A stretch of 64,000 nt of DNA from Fontibacillus phaseoli (GCF_003337355.1 NZ_QPJW01000004.1:124001-188000), one strand, 5' to 3'. Counted from the stretch's first letter, positions 7,817 to 17,462 are shown. Numbers and translations: made by a program. The notes: a model not told the origin generated them from the sequence alone.

Positions 7817-9340
7817 GTGCGCATGAACAACATGCTGCATTTTACTGAAAATCACCGTTATTGCGTATACCGTGACTTCTCTCTCAGTCCCGTGGACGAT
7901 AAAGTGCTCGGATTGATTTATCAGCCCATGGTAGGGGCGCTGGCCGTGGCTCTATACCGCCTGCTTGCTGAGCAGGTTCCGCTGGAGCAGGTGGGCTATT
8001 CGGCCATTGAGCAGCAGCGGGGTCTGTTTCTGACGATGGGCCTGGAGCCGAGCGAGAAAGGGCGGACACTTCTGATTGAACAAGCCTCCAAGCTGGAAGC
8101 GGTCGGCCTGCTGCAAAGCAGTCGCTTGTACATACCGGACGGTGACGATTATTTGTATGAATACGAACTTCAGCCGCCATTGTCTCCGGCCGAATTTTTC
8201 CGTACCCAGCACCTGACGTTGCTGTTGCGTGATAAAATCGGTAAATTTGCGGTATTGTCGCTAAGGGAGCGTTTTTTTTGTGCCGAGCCTGGGGATTTGT
8301 ATGGTTTAACTTATAATAAGGAGAATATCTCAGTGCCGTTTTACGAGATATTCGAACTAAATACGCATTCCATCGACTATGAGCTGGAGCAGGCCATCGC
8401 CGAGACTTCCATTGCGAGACAGCCGGGAATGAAGACGGTAGAGGAAGAGGACGCGCTCAATTACGCCGACATCATTATCCGTTTCCCGCGGGAATCCGTA
8501 AATCGCGTCTATGTGGAAAAACTGCGGTTTGACCCCGAAGGCATGGGAGTGGCCAATTACGTGGCCCGCAAGTATGATCTTAGCGTTCAGGATTTATGTC
8601 GGCTGCTGGATGAAGACGGTGTCTTTGATCCAAGCGGGACGCTGCTGCTCGATGAGTTACAGCACAAAGCGAACCTGCATTTCAGACAGGGGAAACGGCG
8701 TCAGGAGGAGCGGGAAATCGCTTATGCCAAGGTGGTCTCCATTCGTGCGGAAGAGACGAGCCAGGAAACCGGAAGCCATCAGGAAGAAGTTGCCGTCCAG
8801 ATGGAATATTACGTCGAGGTTCCGCCTCAGTTCGTGAACAAATGCGATGTGCATCAATATAATATGATGCTTCGGAACGAGCCGTACACCCGGTTGTTAA
8901 AGACGTTTTTTCCGGGGGCGGTGCCCGATAATCTGCTCGATATATTTGAAAAAATCGATTTGAACTACAAGTTGCCCGGCGAGGTCATCAATGTGCTGAT
9001 TCATTATTTAATGGCGCTGCTTACCTCCGGCGGCGAACAGCGGATCAATCGCAATTTCGTTGATGCGATTGCGTCGAATATGCTGATGAAGCAGGTTAAC
9101 ACCTACGAGAAAGCCGTTCAATATATACGTGATCAAACCAAGTTGAAAGAGAAAATACCGGCGCAGCCTTCGGCGGCCGGAGCTGGACGCGGAAGAACCT
9201 ATAACGGCCGGGGAATCAAGCCGAAACCGGAGATTCCGATCGTGCAGAGCTCGGGCGGAGAGCAGAGCGTTTCGGAAGAAGAATTCGCCGAACTGCTCAA
9301 GATGGCGGAACGTATGAAGGCCAGTAAGAAAAAAGGATGA
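7817..9340 (+). CDS. dnaB: Replication initiation and membrane attachment protein DnaB
   Basis: A protein of about 507 residues matching the Bacillus DnaB primosome protein, not the DnaB helicase. It has an N-terminal winged-helix part (about 1-300) and a C-terminal DDBH2 region around residues 370-440 with YNMMLRNEPYTRLLKTFF, followed by the YEKAVQYIRDQTKLKEK helix. It helps load the replicative helicase at the origin with DnaD and DnaI. GTG at 7817 stands 10 bases after AAGGAG; a longer in-frame TTG at 7796 overlaps the ribosome site. The dnaI gene follows with a slight overlap, the usual order, so the two are co-translated. Confidence 0.93.
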   Translation: MRMNNMLHFTENHRYCVYRDFSLSPVDDKVLGLIYQPMVGALAVALYRLLAEQVPLEQVGYSAIEQQRGLFLTMGLEPSEKGRTLLIEQASKLEAVGLLQSSRLYIPDGDDYLYEYELQPPLSPAEFFRTQHLTLLLRDKIGKFAVLSLRERFFCAEPGDLYGLTYNKENISVPFYEIFELNTHSIDYELEQAIAETSIARQPGMKTVEEEDALNYADIIIRFPRESVNRVYVEKLRFDPEGMGVANYVARKYDLSVQDLCRLLDEDGVFDPSGTLLLDELQHKANLHFRQGKRRQEEREIAYAKVVSIRAEETSQETGSHQEEVAVQMEYYVEVPPQFVNKCDVHQYNMMLRNEPYTRLLKTFFPGAVPDNLLDIFEKIDLNYKLPGEVINVLIHYLMALLTSGGEQRINRNFVDAIASNMLMKQVNTYEKAVQYIRDQTKLKEKIPAQPSAAGAGRGRTYNGRGIKPKPEIPIVQSSGGEQSVSEEEFAELLKMAERMKASKKKG

Positions 9341-9363
9341 GAATGAAGCAAGAAGGTGAGAAA

Positions 9364-10320
9364 ATGATGGAATCCCTCGGGGACCTGCTGTCGCAAATGA
9401 AGAGTCCGCAGCTCCGGCGGCGTTCGGAGGAATTGAATGCCAGAATGATGAGCGAACCGCTGGTGCGCGATTTGTGCATCCGTCATCCGGAGCTTACCGA
9501 AGAACATCTGCTTCGCGGCATGGCGAAGCTGTATCAATATGTGAACGATAGTCGGCACTGCGCGGCTTGTCCGGGGTTGGACCGCTGCCCCAATGACTTT
9601 CCGGGCCATTTCACGAAATTGACGGTGGAAAACAACGGTGCGGGACCGCAGTTGGTGGATCGTCAGGTGACTTGTCCCAAACAGTTGCGCTATGAGATGG
9701 ATTTATCCATCAAGAAGCGGATTCACAGTTTTTATGTGGATGATCGTGCGCTTCAACAGGGCTATGACGAAGTGGAGATACTGTCCAAGGACGGGGCGCG
9801 CGTTCCGGCGGTAAGCCAGGTGTTTCGCTACATTAACCAAACCAAGGAGTCGGGTCTGAGTACCCGCGGGTTATACTTGGAAGGTCACTTCGGAACGGGG
9901 AAAACATTTCTGATGTGCTATCTGCTTCATGAACTGGCTAAGGAGGGATATTCCGGGGTGATCGTCTACATGCCGGAATTCGTGGAAGACTTGAAGTCCA
10001 TGCTGCAGGAAAGCCAGAAGCTGAAGGAAACGACCGAAGTAATGAAGCAGGCTGACCTGCTTATATTCGACGATATCGGGGCGGAGAATTTGAATCCGTG
10101 GGTACGGGATCATGTGATGGGTTCCATTTTAAACTACCGGATGAACCGCAAGCCCACTTTCTATACCTCCAACTATTCCTTGAAGGCGCTGGAAAAACAC
10201 CTGAGTTTCACCAGCAAAGACGGAGAGGAAATCCATAAAGGGCAGCGGTTGATGGACCGGATTGCGCCGTTTGTGGACGTCGTCACCGTAAGCGGGAACA
10301 ATAAGCGCGGCAAGGTTTGA
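9364..10320 (+). CDS. dnaI: Primosomal protein DnaI (helicase loader)
   Basis: An AAA+ ATPase of about 318 residues that loads the replicative helicase. The N-terminal domain carries the Cys-rich zinc site CAACPGLDRCPNDF at about 64-77. Walker A is GHFGTGKT at about 174-181, Walker B is LLIFDDIGAE at about 235-244, and the arginine-finger region RLMDRIAPF is near the C-terminus. I chose ATG 9364 (or 9367) because GAAGGTGAG directly precedes it. An in-frame ATG at 9337 overlaps the dnaB stop and lacks its own ribosome site, but would add only nine residues. It ends at a bidirectional terminator. Confidence 0.94.
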   Translation: MMESLGDLLSQMKSPQLRRRSEELNARMMSEPLVRDLCIRHPELTEEHLLRGMAKLYQYVNDSRHCAACPGLDRCPNDFPGHFTKLTVENNGAGPQLVDRQVTCPKQLRYEMDLSIKKRIHSFYVDDRALQQGYDEVEILSKDGARVPAVSQVFRYINQTKESGLSTRGLYLEGHFGTGKTFLMCYLLHELAKEGYSGVIVYMPEFVEDLKSMLQESQKLKETTEVMKQADLLIFDDIGAENLNPWVRDHVMGSILNYRMNRKPTFYTSNYSLKALEKHLSFTSKDGEEIHKGQRLMDRIAPFVDVVTVSGNNKRGKV

Positions 10321-10346
10321 ATATAGGTCATCATTTATCGTTAAAA

Positions 10347-10392
10347 CAAAAAAGCCGGGCAGGGGATTTTCATCCCTTGCCCGACTTTTTTG
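10347..10392. terminator. Bidirectional terminator between dnaI and the YqzM-like gene
   Basis: AAAAAAGCCGGGCAGGGGAT pairs with ATCCCTTGCCCGACTTTTTT around a TTTC loop. It has A and T runs on both sides, so it can serve the convergent genes dnaI (+) and the YqzM-like gene (-). Confidence 0.9.
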
Positions 10393-10409
10393 CCGTAGGC
10401 TTGAGGCGC

Positions 10410-10565
10410 TTAACCGGCAATGAACTTGACGATAACCATTCCGAAGAAAATAACGGCCATAAACGTGAGCATCCCGAAGAAACCGTTCATGAGATCGAAT
10501 AAGTCGTTGCGGGGTTCTTCGTTAATATGCTCCCGGGGATCGGTCACATGCGTGTTTGCATCCAT
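10410..10565 (-). CDS. YqzM-like small membrane protein
   Basis: A 51-residue protein: a polar, acidic N-terminus (MDANTHVTDPREHINEEPRND) and one C-terminal membrane helix ending VIVKFIAG. The short polar head followed by a terminal helix ending in VxKFI(A/G)(G/S) is the pattern of the YqzM family of small Bacillus membrane proteins of unknown role. I chose ATG at 10565 because GAGGAGG stands 10 bases upstream; longer in-frame starts pass through the ribosome site. It shares a bidirectional terminator with dnaI. Confidence 0.65.
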   Translation of the reverse strand: MDANTHVTDPREHINEEPRNDLFDLMNGFFGMLTFMAVIFFGMVIVKFIAG

Positions 10566-10692
10566 GGCGGCAGGGCCTCCTCGCAAAATAAACTCGTTGT
10601 CAATAATAAACATCATAGACAATTCGTTTTTGGGTTACTACTAGTATAACCAATCGCCTTGAAATTTGTAAAGAAGGCGTATTCATTACGAT

Positions 10693-10722
10693 TTTTCTTT
10701 TGCTAAAAAAATGTGGTATAAT
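10693..10722 (+). promoter_or_regulatory. Promoter of trxA (extended -10)
   Basis: TATAAT at 10717-10722 is preceded directly by TGG, giving an extended -10 (TGnTATAAT). The -35 region (TTTTCT near 10693) is poor, as is common with extended -10 promoters. The distance to the trxA start leaves a leader of about 105 bases. Confidence 0.6.
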
Positions 10723-10834
10723 TGACAACACGCCGTTTTCGGTATGTGCATCCTTTATTTTTGATTCAAATATTATAAAATTTGCCTCTGGACAGATTCT
10801 GGGCCTGGGCACAAATATAAGGAGGAGATTGCAA

Positions 10835-11152
10835 ATGGCAATTGTTAATGTATCCGATCAAACTTTCAATAACGAAGTTGAAGGACAAGGTACCGTCCTG
10901 GTGGATTTCTGGGCGCCTTGGTGCGGTCCTTGCAAAATGATCGCTCCAATCCTTGAGGATTTGGCCAACGAAGTTGGCGACTCGGTTAAAATCGCGAAAG
11001 TGAACGTGGACGAAAATCCGGAGTCCGCTTCCCGTTTCGGGGTAATGAGCATTCCTACCCTGATCTTCTTCAAAGACGGTCAACCCGTAGACAAAGTTGT
11101 AGGTCTGAACTCCAAAGAAAACCTGAAAAACCTGATCGCTAAACATCAATAA
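10835..11152 (+). CDS. trxA: Thioredoxin TrxA
   Basis: A 105-residue thioredoxin with the active-site motif WAPWCGPCK around residues 27-35 and the conserved cis-proline segment [11 protein letters not shown] around 73-83. It reduces protein disulphides and supplies ribonucleotide reductase and other enzymes in the cytosol. ATG at 10835 follows GGAGGAG with the usual spacing. The open frame extends further upstream through the promoter, which I treat as accidental. It ends with a terminator and is followed by uvrC, the same order as trxA-uvrC in many Bacilli. Confidence 0.96.
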   Translation: MAIVNVSDQTFNNEVEGQGTVLVDFWAPWCGPCKMIAPILEDLANEVGDSVKIAKVNVDENPESASRFGVMSIPTLIFFKDGQPVDKVVGLNSKENLKNLIAKHQ

Positions 11153-11182
11153 GATCAAGGTGCATTTCAGTGGGCTTGGTTT

Positions 11183-11211
11183 ACGCCTCCGGCATGTCCG
11201 GGGGCGTTTTC
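11183..11211 (+). terminator. Terminator of trxA
   Basis: ACGCC-CCGG pairs with CCGG-GGCGT around a CATGT loop (one bulged base on each side), followed by TTTTC. It lies 30 bases after the trxA stop and before uvrC. Confidence 0.8.
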
Positions 11212-11256
11212 TGCGTAAGAGCGGAAGCTATTCCATGTGGGGAGGAGGCATGTTGC

Positions 11257-13242
11257 ATGAATACAGTGTCTAGAAACGCAACGGAAACTCAGGAAGAACG
11301 GGACAAGGCGATGGAAGCGATTCGCCACAAGCTGGCCCTGCTGCCGGATTTGCCTGGCTGTTACCTGATGAAGAACAAAGAAGGCACCATTATTTATGTA
11401 GGCAAGGCCAAAATATTAAAGAACCGGGTCAGGTCTTATTTTTCCGGGAGCCACGACGGCAAGACGCAGCGGCTCGTCACGGATATCCGGGATTTCGAAT
11501 ACATCGTGACCGGCAGCAACATGGAAGCGCTCATTCTGGAGTGCAATCTGATCAAAACCCATTATCCGCGATATAACGTATTACTCAAGGACGACAAAAC
11601 TTTTCCTTATATTAAAATAACGAACGAGCCTCATCCCCGGCTGGAAGTAACCCGCCGGCTGCTGAAGGATAAGGCGAAATATTTCGGTCCTTATCCGAAC
11701 GCTTATGCCGCGCAGCAGACAAAAAAGCTGCTCGACCGCATGTACCCGCTTCGGAAATGCAATGTGATGCCGAAGGAAGTATGTCTGTATTACCATATGG
11801 GCCAATGTCTGGCCCCGTGCGTGAAGGAAGTGCCGCAATCGGCATATGAGCAAATGACGCAGGAAATCAACTCCTTCCTCAGTGGAGGACATGAAGAAAT
11901 CAAGAAGGAATTGCAGCGGAAAATGCAAGAAGCCGCGGAAGACTTGTATTTTGAGCGGGCTAAGGAACTGCGGGATCAGATTATCAATATCGATGCGCTC
12001 ATGGAAAAGCAGAAGATCACGACGGCGGACGCCAAGGACCGCGATGTGTTCGGCTATGCCGTGGACAAGGGCTGGATGTGCGTCCAGATCCTCTATATGC
12101 GCCAGGGGAAAATGATCGAGCGCCATGCGTCGGTATTTCCTTTTTACGGTGATGCCTACAGCGATTTTCTGTCCTATGTAACCCAGTATTACAGCGATAA
12201 TCCGGCATTGCCGAAAGAAATTTTGCTTCCGGGCATGAGTGAACCGGGTGCGGCCGACGAAGCAGGAGCCGAAGCGTCCGACTCCGCAGATAAACCGGAG
12301 GGAACTGGCACCGCGGCTGCGGCATCGAGTAAGCAGGCAGCCGTTGGATCCTCTCAGGATACGGTAAGCGGCAGCGAGACGCTCGACGCGGTAAGCGGCG
12401 CTTCGGCGCTGAACGAGTGGCTCGGCGTGAAGACGCTTGTACCTCAGCGCGGACTCAAAAAGCAGATGATTATGATGGCCGTGGACAACGCGCGCGTGGC
12501 CCTTGACGAGAAATTCCGCCTGATCGAGCGGGATGAGGAACGGACAAAGGGTGCCGCGGACAATCTGGGCCGCTCCATCGGCCTGGAACGGGTATCGCGC
12601 ATCGAAGCGTTCGATAATTCCAACATCCAGGGGGCGAACCCCGTGTCCGCGATGGTTGTCTTCGTTGACGGGAAGCCAGCGAAGAGTGAATACCGGAAAT
12701 ACAAAGTCCGGACCGTTCAGGGTCCGGACGATTATGAAACGATGCGCGAAGTGATCCGCCGCAGATATGAACGGGTGCTGAAGGAAAACCTGCCGCAGCC
12801 CGATCTGATTATCGTGGATGGCGGTAAGGGGCAGATTTCCGCAGCCATCGACATCCTGGAAAATGAGCTGGGCTTGTTTATCCCCGTCGGCGGTCTGGTG
12901 AAGGACGCCAAACACCGCACGGCGCAGCTGATGGTGGGCGATCCGCCTGAGCCGGTGCATCTGCCAAGGGATAGCCAGGAGTTCTATCTGCTTCAACGCA
13001 TTCAGGACGAAGTCCACCGTTTTGCGATCTCGTTCCACCGCGAGCAGCGGGCCAAATCGATGGTGGCCTCGCGCCTGGACGCGATCCCCGGAATCGGGGA
13101 AAAACGCCGCAAAGCGCTATTGAAGCATTTCGGATCGCTTAAAAAAATGAAAGAGGCCTCCGTCGAAGACTTCCGGCCTCTTTCGATCGGCGATAAGCTC
13201 GCCAATGAGATTATAAATGCCCTTCGGGATGAGGAGTCGTGA
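11257..13242 (+). CDS. uvrC: Excinuclease ABC subunit UvrC
   Basis: A nuclease of about 661 residues that makes both cuts in nucleotide excision repair with UvrA and UvrB. The N-terminal GIY-YIG domain shows [20 protein letters not shown] (about 31-50). A Cys cluster follows ([21 protein letters not shown]), then a UvrB-binding UVR segment near 205-240, the RNase H-like C-terminal nuclease ([21 protein letters not shown]) and helix-hairpin-helix motifs at the end ([18 protein letters not shown]). ATG at 11257 lies 8 bases after GGGGAGGAGG. Odd feature: residues about 329-389 are an Ala/Ser/Gly/Asp-rich low-complexity insert between the UVR and nuclease parts, making it longer than usual. Its end overlaps the convergent protease gene by 32 bases. 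Confidence 0.96.
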   Translation: MNTVSRNATETQEERDKAMEAIRHKLALLPDLPGCYLMKNKEGTIIYVGKAKILKNRVRSYFSGSHDGKTQRLVTDIRDFEYIVTGSNMEALILECNLIKTHYPRYNVLLKDDKTFPYIKITNEPHPRLEVTRRLLKDKAKYFGPYPNAYAAQQTKKLLDRMYPLRKCNVMPKEVCLYYHMGQCLAPCVKEVPQSAYEQMTQEINSFLSGGHEEIKKELQRKMQEAAEDLYFERAKELRDQIINIDALMEKQKITTADAKDRDVFGYAVDKGWMCVQILYMRQGKMIERHASVFPFYGDAYSDFLSYVTQYYSDNPALPKEILLPGMSEPGAADEAGAEASDSADKPEGTGTAAAASSKQAAVGSSQDTVSGSETLDAVSGASALNEWLGVKTLVPQRGLKKQMIMMAVDNARVALDEKFRLIERDEERTKGAADNLGRSIGLERVSRIEAFDNSNIQGANPVSAMVVFVDGKPAKSEYRKYKVRTVQGPDDYETMREVIRRRYERVLKENLPQPDLIIVDGGKGQISAAIDILENELGLFIPVGGLVKDAKHRTAQLMVGDPPEPVHLPRDSQEFYLLQRIQDEVHRFAISFHREQRAKSMVASRLDAIPGIGEKRRKALLKHFGSLKKMKEASVEDFRPLSIGDKLANEIINALRDEES

Positions 13243-14935
13243 ATAACGGCTCCTCTTTCTTTTGTGCAGGAACGGGTGGCCGTTCCTTGCCCGGAGGATT
13301 GAACAGGTAGATCACAAAGGCAACGATTGCCGGCAATGCGATGTAGAATATGCCTGCCGCGATATTTACCGTTCCGCCCGTAAACATGATGCTCAGCGAC
13401 ATCAAGATGCTGTCGAAGATGACATGCGAGAAGAGAACGGCGATAAATCCGTAACGCAGGAAAATGAAGCTGAACAGCAGCCCGATGATCAATAGTTCGA
13501 TCGGACGGGAGATAACCGGATAGATTGGATACAACGTGTGGCCGAACGCCCAGATCAGCGTAGTAATGACGCTTGCGACGAGCGTGCTGCGGAACATTTT
13601 TTTCAACATCGGAATGCCGAACAGCCGGTATACGGCCTCTTCCCCGATGCCTGCCACCCAGGCGAGCAAAGGAAGCAGAACGGGATAGACCATATTATAA
13701 GGCGATTGGGACGCGTCCGTGGTGGACCACATATGAATCGTTCTTTCCAGTACGAAGAAGATGACCGACTGAACGCCCAACAAGATAAGCGCCCAGGCAT
13801 AGCCATCGGCCATGGAAGTCAGGACATGTCGTCCATAGCCCTGTTCCTTGGCCCGGCCCCAAAGGTTAATCCCTTGTTGACGCCAGAGCCCGTCGCCGCC
13901 GACCAGCGAGAAATACACCGAAGCGGCAAGCACCAAAGTAACGCCCCCCTGGAACAAAAGCCCAAAGATCAGCAATGGGCCGCTTAATCCTTCTTTTTCG
14001 AAATAAGGAAGCATATTGATCGCCGAGCCCATGGAAATTACAAAATATATGGAAGAAAGTAATATTCCCCGCTTGAATGAAGTATGTACCTTGGTCAACG
14101 CGCTATAAACGATAGCCAATATTCCCAGTACAAAAGTCAATAAAGCGTAGCCGGCATAAGTCAGCCAATTGGCGATCGTTGTCTGGCCTTTAACGTAATC
14201 CGTATGACTTTGCGGAACGGTAAAGTAACTCTCGATCCCCGAGACTTTGCCTTCGTAGAAATCGATATCGATTTGCGCATTCGATTGTCCGGCTTCAAAG
14301 CCCGTGACCGTTAATGCCAAACCCGCCGGGGTTTCGTCGACGACCAACTGGGTGTCGGCGCTGTAACCGAGCGCCTTCAAATAAGGCTGGGCTAACGCCA
14401 GCTTTTCCTCCCAGGTAAGGCCTTCTACTCCAGAGCTTGCGGAAACGGCATCAGATGATCCGTTAATCCCAAGGTCTACTACGTTAGGAAACCCGGTTTC
14501 GGGGATTTCCTTAAAGCCGACAACTTTGCCCGTCGTCATATGGACATCGACCGTTAAGGCGTTTAGAAGCCCGCCGGGCTTTTTAAACCGAACCTGGAAG
14601 ATGTCGTAAGGAAATTGCTTCTCATATTTTTTTAGATAGTCTTCCATCAGGTCTTCCTTAGTTAAATAGCCGTAAATATCGGCGCGCGTTTCATAAGTGA
14701 CTAGCGCGTCTTCGAAAGGACCGGACAATCCGAGCGTGCTTTCCGCAAATTTGAGTGCCGATTCCTCGGCTTGCGCTTTGGTGATCAATTCGGCCGACTG
14801 CTCCATTTGCAGGGTTTCGGAGGCGGTGGCGGGCACGATTTGAAGCAGGATAAAGACGATTAGCCCGATGGCGGCGAATATCCATAACGTCCGGGTTTTC
14901 ATCCTTCGCATCTGCGGTTTTGAGTAGGAATCCAT
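13211..14935 (-). CDS. CPBP family intramembrane glutamic endopeptidase with extracytoplasmic N-terminal domain
   Basis: A 574-residue protein. After an N-terminal membrane anchor (about 17-37) comes a soluble region of about 230 residues with repeated PepSY-like stretches ([62 protein letters not shown]), then at least eight membrane helices. The CPBP (CAAX/Abi) motifs are visible: EEAVYR at about 433-438, FGHTLYP about 40 residues later, and HVIFD near 520. Such proteases cleave or process membrane proteins or peptides; the substrate is unknown. ATG at 14935 has AAAAGGAG upstream. It ends 32 bases inside convergent uvrC. It could sense envelope state through the PepSY-like part. Confidence 0.88.
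   Translation of the reverse strand: MDSYSKPQMRRMKTRTLWIFAAIGLIVFILLQIVPATASETLQMEQSAELITKAQAEESALKFAESTLGLSGPFEDALVTYETRADIYGYLTKEDLMEDYLKKYEKQFPYDIFQVRFKKPGGLLNALTVDVHMTTGKVVGFKEIPETGFPNVVDLGINGSSDAVSASSGVEGLTWEEKLALAQPYLKALGYSADTQLVVDETPAGLALTVTGFEAGQSNAQIDIDFYEGKVSGIESYFTVPQSHTDYVKGQTTIANWLTYAGYALLTFVLGILAIVYSALTKVHTSFKRGILLSSIYFVISMGSAINMLPYFEKEGLSGPLLIFGLLFQGGVTLVLAASVYFSLVGGDGLWRQQGINLWGRAKEQGYGRHVLTSMADGYAWALILLGVQSVIFFVLERTIHMWSTTDASQSPYNMVYPVLLPLLAWVAGIGEEAVYRLFGIPMLKKMFRSTLVASVITTLIWAFGHTLYPIYPVISRPIELLIIGLLFSFIFLRYGFIAVLFSHVIFDSILMSLSIMFTGGTVNIAAGIFYIALPAIVAFVIYLFNPPGKERPPVPAQKKEEPLFTTPHPEGHL
13231..13263 (+). terminator. Terminator of uvrC inside the convergent gene's coding sequence
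   Basis: GAGGAG-T-CGT pairs with ACG-G-CTCCTC around GAATA (13231-13255), followed by TTTCTTTT. The hairpin contains the uvrC stop codon and lies within the 3' end of the CPBP protease gene on the other strand. Confidence 0.75.
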
Positions 14936-15229
14936 GCAAAAACTCCTTTTAACGATTTTTTGTGAAACTGTATGTTTTCGGCACTTCTACATCAAAGTAA
15001 AGATAACACAGGGGAGTTCGCGGCGCCAGAGATGACGGTATTTTCATGAAAAGAAGCAATAACCGCGGTAAACTCAAGCATAGCTTAGAGAAGGCTTCGG
15101 CTTGCGGCTTGTTTCCTTCCTTTTAGGTTATTATCGAGCTATTTCATCCATTTAAACCTTTGTAGTGGAAGGGAATAAGGCTTATAATCCAATTTGACGA
15201 AAATGAAATGAAAACAAATGAAATTTATA
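14936..15229. other. Divergent spacer with an unexplained structured segment
   Basis: The region between the CPBP gene and the potassium operon has no gene. It carries a long stem at 15014-15075 (GAGTT/AACTC then CGCGG/CCGCG) whose loop holds the perfect palindrome TTTTCATGAAAA, and the ktr promoter near 15160-15188. The stem could form in RNA from either strand. Confidence 0.5.
15160..15188 (+). promoter_or_regulatory. Promoter of the ktrBA operon
   Basis: TTGTAG (15160-15165), a 17-base spacer and a perfect TATAAT (15183-15188) lie about 40 bases before the c-di-AMP riboswitch, so the transcript would include the whole aptamer. Confidence 0.7.
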
Positions 15230-15372
15230 TAGTGGCCGAATTTCTACCGAAAACGGGGGAACCGATATTTAGGGGTGAATTTCGTCTGTTTCACGGGTTC
15301 CATACCTTGTGAAAAAGCGAATAGGGCAGACCGCGCAAGCCCGAATCCGTCAGCTAACCTCGTAGGCCTTTG
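15230..15372 (+). ncRNA. Cyclic di-AMP riboswitch (ydaO/yuaA leader)
   Basis: The conserved blocks of the ydaO class are present in order: CGGGGGAACC at 15254-15263, GGGGTGAAT at 15272-15280, AGGG at 15323-15326, the CCGAATCCGTCAGCTAACCT block at 15341-15360 and CGTAGGC at 15361-15367. GTGGCC near 15232 can pair with GGCCTT near 15366 as P1. The class turns expression off when c-di-AMP is high and controls potassium uptake and osmotic genes. A terminator follows as the expression platform, and ktrB, ktrA and an antiporter lie downstream. Confidence 0.95.
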
Positions 15373-15386
15373 CAGCAGGGACCAAT

Positions 15387-15421
15387 CAAAAGGCATTGGA
15401 TTTCCAGTGCTTTTTTCTTTT
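15387..15421 (+). terminator. Riboswitch-controlled terminator before ktrB
   Basis: GGCATTGG (15392-15399) pairs with CCAGTGCT (15404-15411) with one G-U pair and is followed by TTTTTTCTTTTTT. Directly after the aptamer, it is the expected expression platform: c-di-AMP binding should favour termination. Confidence 0.85.
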
Positions 15422-15451
15422 TTGCCCAAATCCGGTAATGAGGTGACCGCG

Positions 15452-16786
15452 TTGATTTCCAAATGGATCAAATTCTCTCCGCCCCAGGTCTTAGTAATGG
15501 GTTTTGCGATGATTATCCTGGTCGGTGCGCTGCTTTTGATGCTGCCGATTTCCAGCACGACGGGAGAGTCGCTTCCTTTTATCGACGCCTTCTTCACCGC
15601 CACATCGGCAACCTGCGTAACCGGACTTGTCGTAGTTGATACGGGCACGTACTTTTCGACGTTCGGCCAGGTTGTCATCATGCTGCTGATCCAGGTTGGG
15701 GGACTCGGATTCATGACGATGGCGACCTTGTTCGCTCTCGTATTCAAACGGAAAATCTCCCTGAAGGATCGGCTTCTGCTTCAAGAGGCAATGAATCAAA
15801 ATACGATGGAGGGCATCGTCCGTTTAATCCGGAAAGTATTGATGTACTCCCTGATTATCGAAAGCGGCGCGGCGCTTCTATTCGCCATTCGCTGGTCCTT
15901 CGATATGCCGTTCGGCCGGGCGTTATACTTCGGCATTTTCCATGGAGTCTCCATGTTCAACAATGCGGGCTTTGATTTGTTCGGCGAATACCGCAGCCTT
16001 ACCCAGTATGTCAACGACCCGATCGTTAACTTCGTAGCGATGTTCCTGATCGTGTCCGGGGGGATCGGCTTCATCGTCCTATCCGACTTGATCGAATTCC
16101 GCCGCCGCCGTAAGTTATCGCTGCATTCCAAGGTGGTTTTGTCCATGACCAGCGCTTTGATTTTGGTTGGAGCGCTCGTTATTTTCGTATTCGAGTTTAC
16201 GAACTCCAAAACCTTGGAGCCGCTGAGCTGGAGCGGCAAAATCTGGAGCTCGTTTTTCCAGTCGGTGACGCCGAGAACGGCGGGTGCCAATACGCTGGAT
16301 ATCGGCGGGCTTAGACAGGCCACGCAATTCTTTATGATTATTCTAATGTTTATTGGGGCATCGCCGAGCTCAACCGGGGGCGGGATCAAGACGACGACCT
16401 TCACGATCCTTATCGGTGCGGTGATTTCCATGATCCGCGGCCGTTCGGATTTGGTGCTGTTCCGCTACAGGCTGGCCCAGGAGCGGATATTCAAAGCCGT
16501 AACGATCACCATGCTGGCTTTGTTTCTGGTCATCGCCGTTGCGATGGTGCTGTCGACGACGGAAGACGCCAGCTTTCTAAGCATTCTGTTCGAGACGACG
16601 TCCGCTTTCGGGACCGTAGGGCTTACGATGGGACTTACGGGAAAACTGACGCTCATCGGAAAAATCATTATAAGCTTCACCATGTTTGCCGGACGGCTAG
16701 GGCCGTTGACCTTGGCTTATGCGCTCGGACCTAAGAAGGGTAAAGAATTGTATAGACATCCCGAAGGCAAAATGATTATAGGATAA
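15452..16786 (+). CDS. ktrB: Potassium uptake channel subunit KtrB (TrkH family)
   Basis: A membrane protein of about 444 residues, the length of KtrB. It has four M1-P-M2 repeats, each with a selectivity-filter glycine: TSATCVTGLVVVDTGTY, FNNAGFDLFGEY, VTPRTAGANTLDIG, and TSAFGTVGLTMGL. With a cytosolic KtrA ring it imports K+, usually driven by Na+. I chose TTG at 15452 because GAGGTG precedes it at 6 bases and it gives the family's length; the open frame continues upstream into the riboswitch, which is untranslated leader. ktrA follows 13 bases later. The pair is under a c-di-AMP riboswitch. Confidence 0.93.
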   Translation: MISKWIKFSPPQVLVMGFAMIILVGALLLMLPISSTTGESLPFIDAFFTATSATCVTGLVVVDTGTYFSTFGQVVIMLLIQVGGLGFMTMATLFALVFKRKISLKDRLLLQEAMNQNTMEGIVRLIRKVLMYSLIIESGAALLFAIRWSFDMPFGRALYFGIFHGVSMFNNAGFDLFGEYRSLTQYVNDPIVNFVAMFLIVSGGIGFIVLSDLIEFRRRRKLSLHSKVVLSMTSALILVGALVIFVFEFTNSKTLEPLSWSGKIWSSFFQSVTPRTAGANTLDIGGLRQATQFFMIILMFIGASPSSTGGGIKTTTFTILIGAVISMIRGRSDLVLFRYRLAQERIFKAVTITMLALFLVIAVAMVLSTTEDASFLSILFETTSAFGTVGLTMGLTGKLTLIGKIIISFTMFAGRLGPLTLAYALGPKKGKELYRHPEGKMIIG

Positions 16787-16799
16787 GGGGAAAAGCGAA

Positions 16800-17462
16800 A
16801 TGAAAACACAGCAGTTTGTAGTGATCGGACTGGGGCGTTTCGGTTCCAGTCTGGCGCTTGAGCTGATGGACCTCGGATACGAGGTTCTGGGCGTGGACCG
16901 GAACGAGGAAGTGGTCGAAGAATGGAGCGATCGGCTAACGCATGCCGTAGTTGCGGATGCGACGGATGAGGAAGTGCTGAAATCGCTAGGCGTACGGAAT
17001 TTCGATTGCGGCATTGTGGCGATCGGCGATGATATTCAAATGAGCATTCTTTCTACCATTCTTCTCAAAGATCTTGGAATCAAGACGGTCGTGGCCAAGG
17101 CGATTTCCGTCCTCCATGGACGTGCGCTGGAAAAATTGGGCGTCGACCGGGTGATTTTTCCCGAGAGGGATATGGGGGTACGTGTCGCTCATCAGCTTGT
17201 AACTCCAAACCTGCTGGATTACATCGAACTTTCCAAAGAATACAGCATCGTGGAACTAAGAGTGCCTGACTGCCTGAATGGGAAAAACGTGGGTGATCTG
17301 AACCCGAGAGCCCGGTTCGGTTGCAGCATTGTGGCTATCCATCGGGAGAGCGGAGTCATTATTGCGCCAACGGCAATGGATCATCTGACGCAAGGTGACA
17401 TTATGGTTCTTATCGGAGCAAAGAAAAATATCGAGGAATTTGAAGCCATTATTAATGAATGA
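16800..17462 (+). CDS. ktrA: Ktr system regulatory subunit KtrA (RCK domain)
   Basis: A 220-residue cytosolic protein: RCK_N Rossmann domain (VIGLGRFGSSLALELMDLGYEVLGVDRN, about 7-34) for ADP/ATP or NAD(H), then an RCK_C domain from about 135, where KtrA proteins bind c-di-AMP. It forms an octameric ring that gates KtrB. ATG at 16800 follows GGGGAAAAGCGAA, 13 bases after ktrB. Control would thus be double: c-di-AMP acts on the leader RNA and probably on this protein. Confidence 0.93.
   Translation: MKTQQFVVIGLGRFGSSLALELMDLGYEVLGVDRNEEVVEEWSDRLTHAVVADATDEEVLKSLGVRNFDCGIVAIGDDIQMSILSTILLKDLGIKTVVAKAISVLHGRALEKLGVDRVIFPERDMGVRVAHQLVTPNLLDYIELSKEYSIVELRVPDCLNGKNVGDLNPRARFGCSIVAIHRESGVIIAPTAMDHLTQGDIMVLIGAKKNIEEFEAIINE

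Noticed and set aside
11581..13038. 485-codon minus-strand frame inside uvrC
   Set aside because: It is a shadow of the GC-rich uvrC gene; the product has no motif and uvrC itself is beyond doubt.
15275..15451. Upstream extension of the ktrB frame
   Set aside because: It lies over the conserved c-di-AMP aptamer and terminator; a TTG with a good ribosome site at 15452 gives the normal KtrB length.
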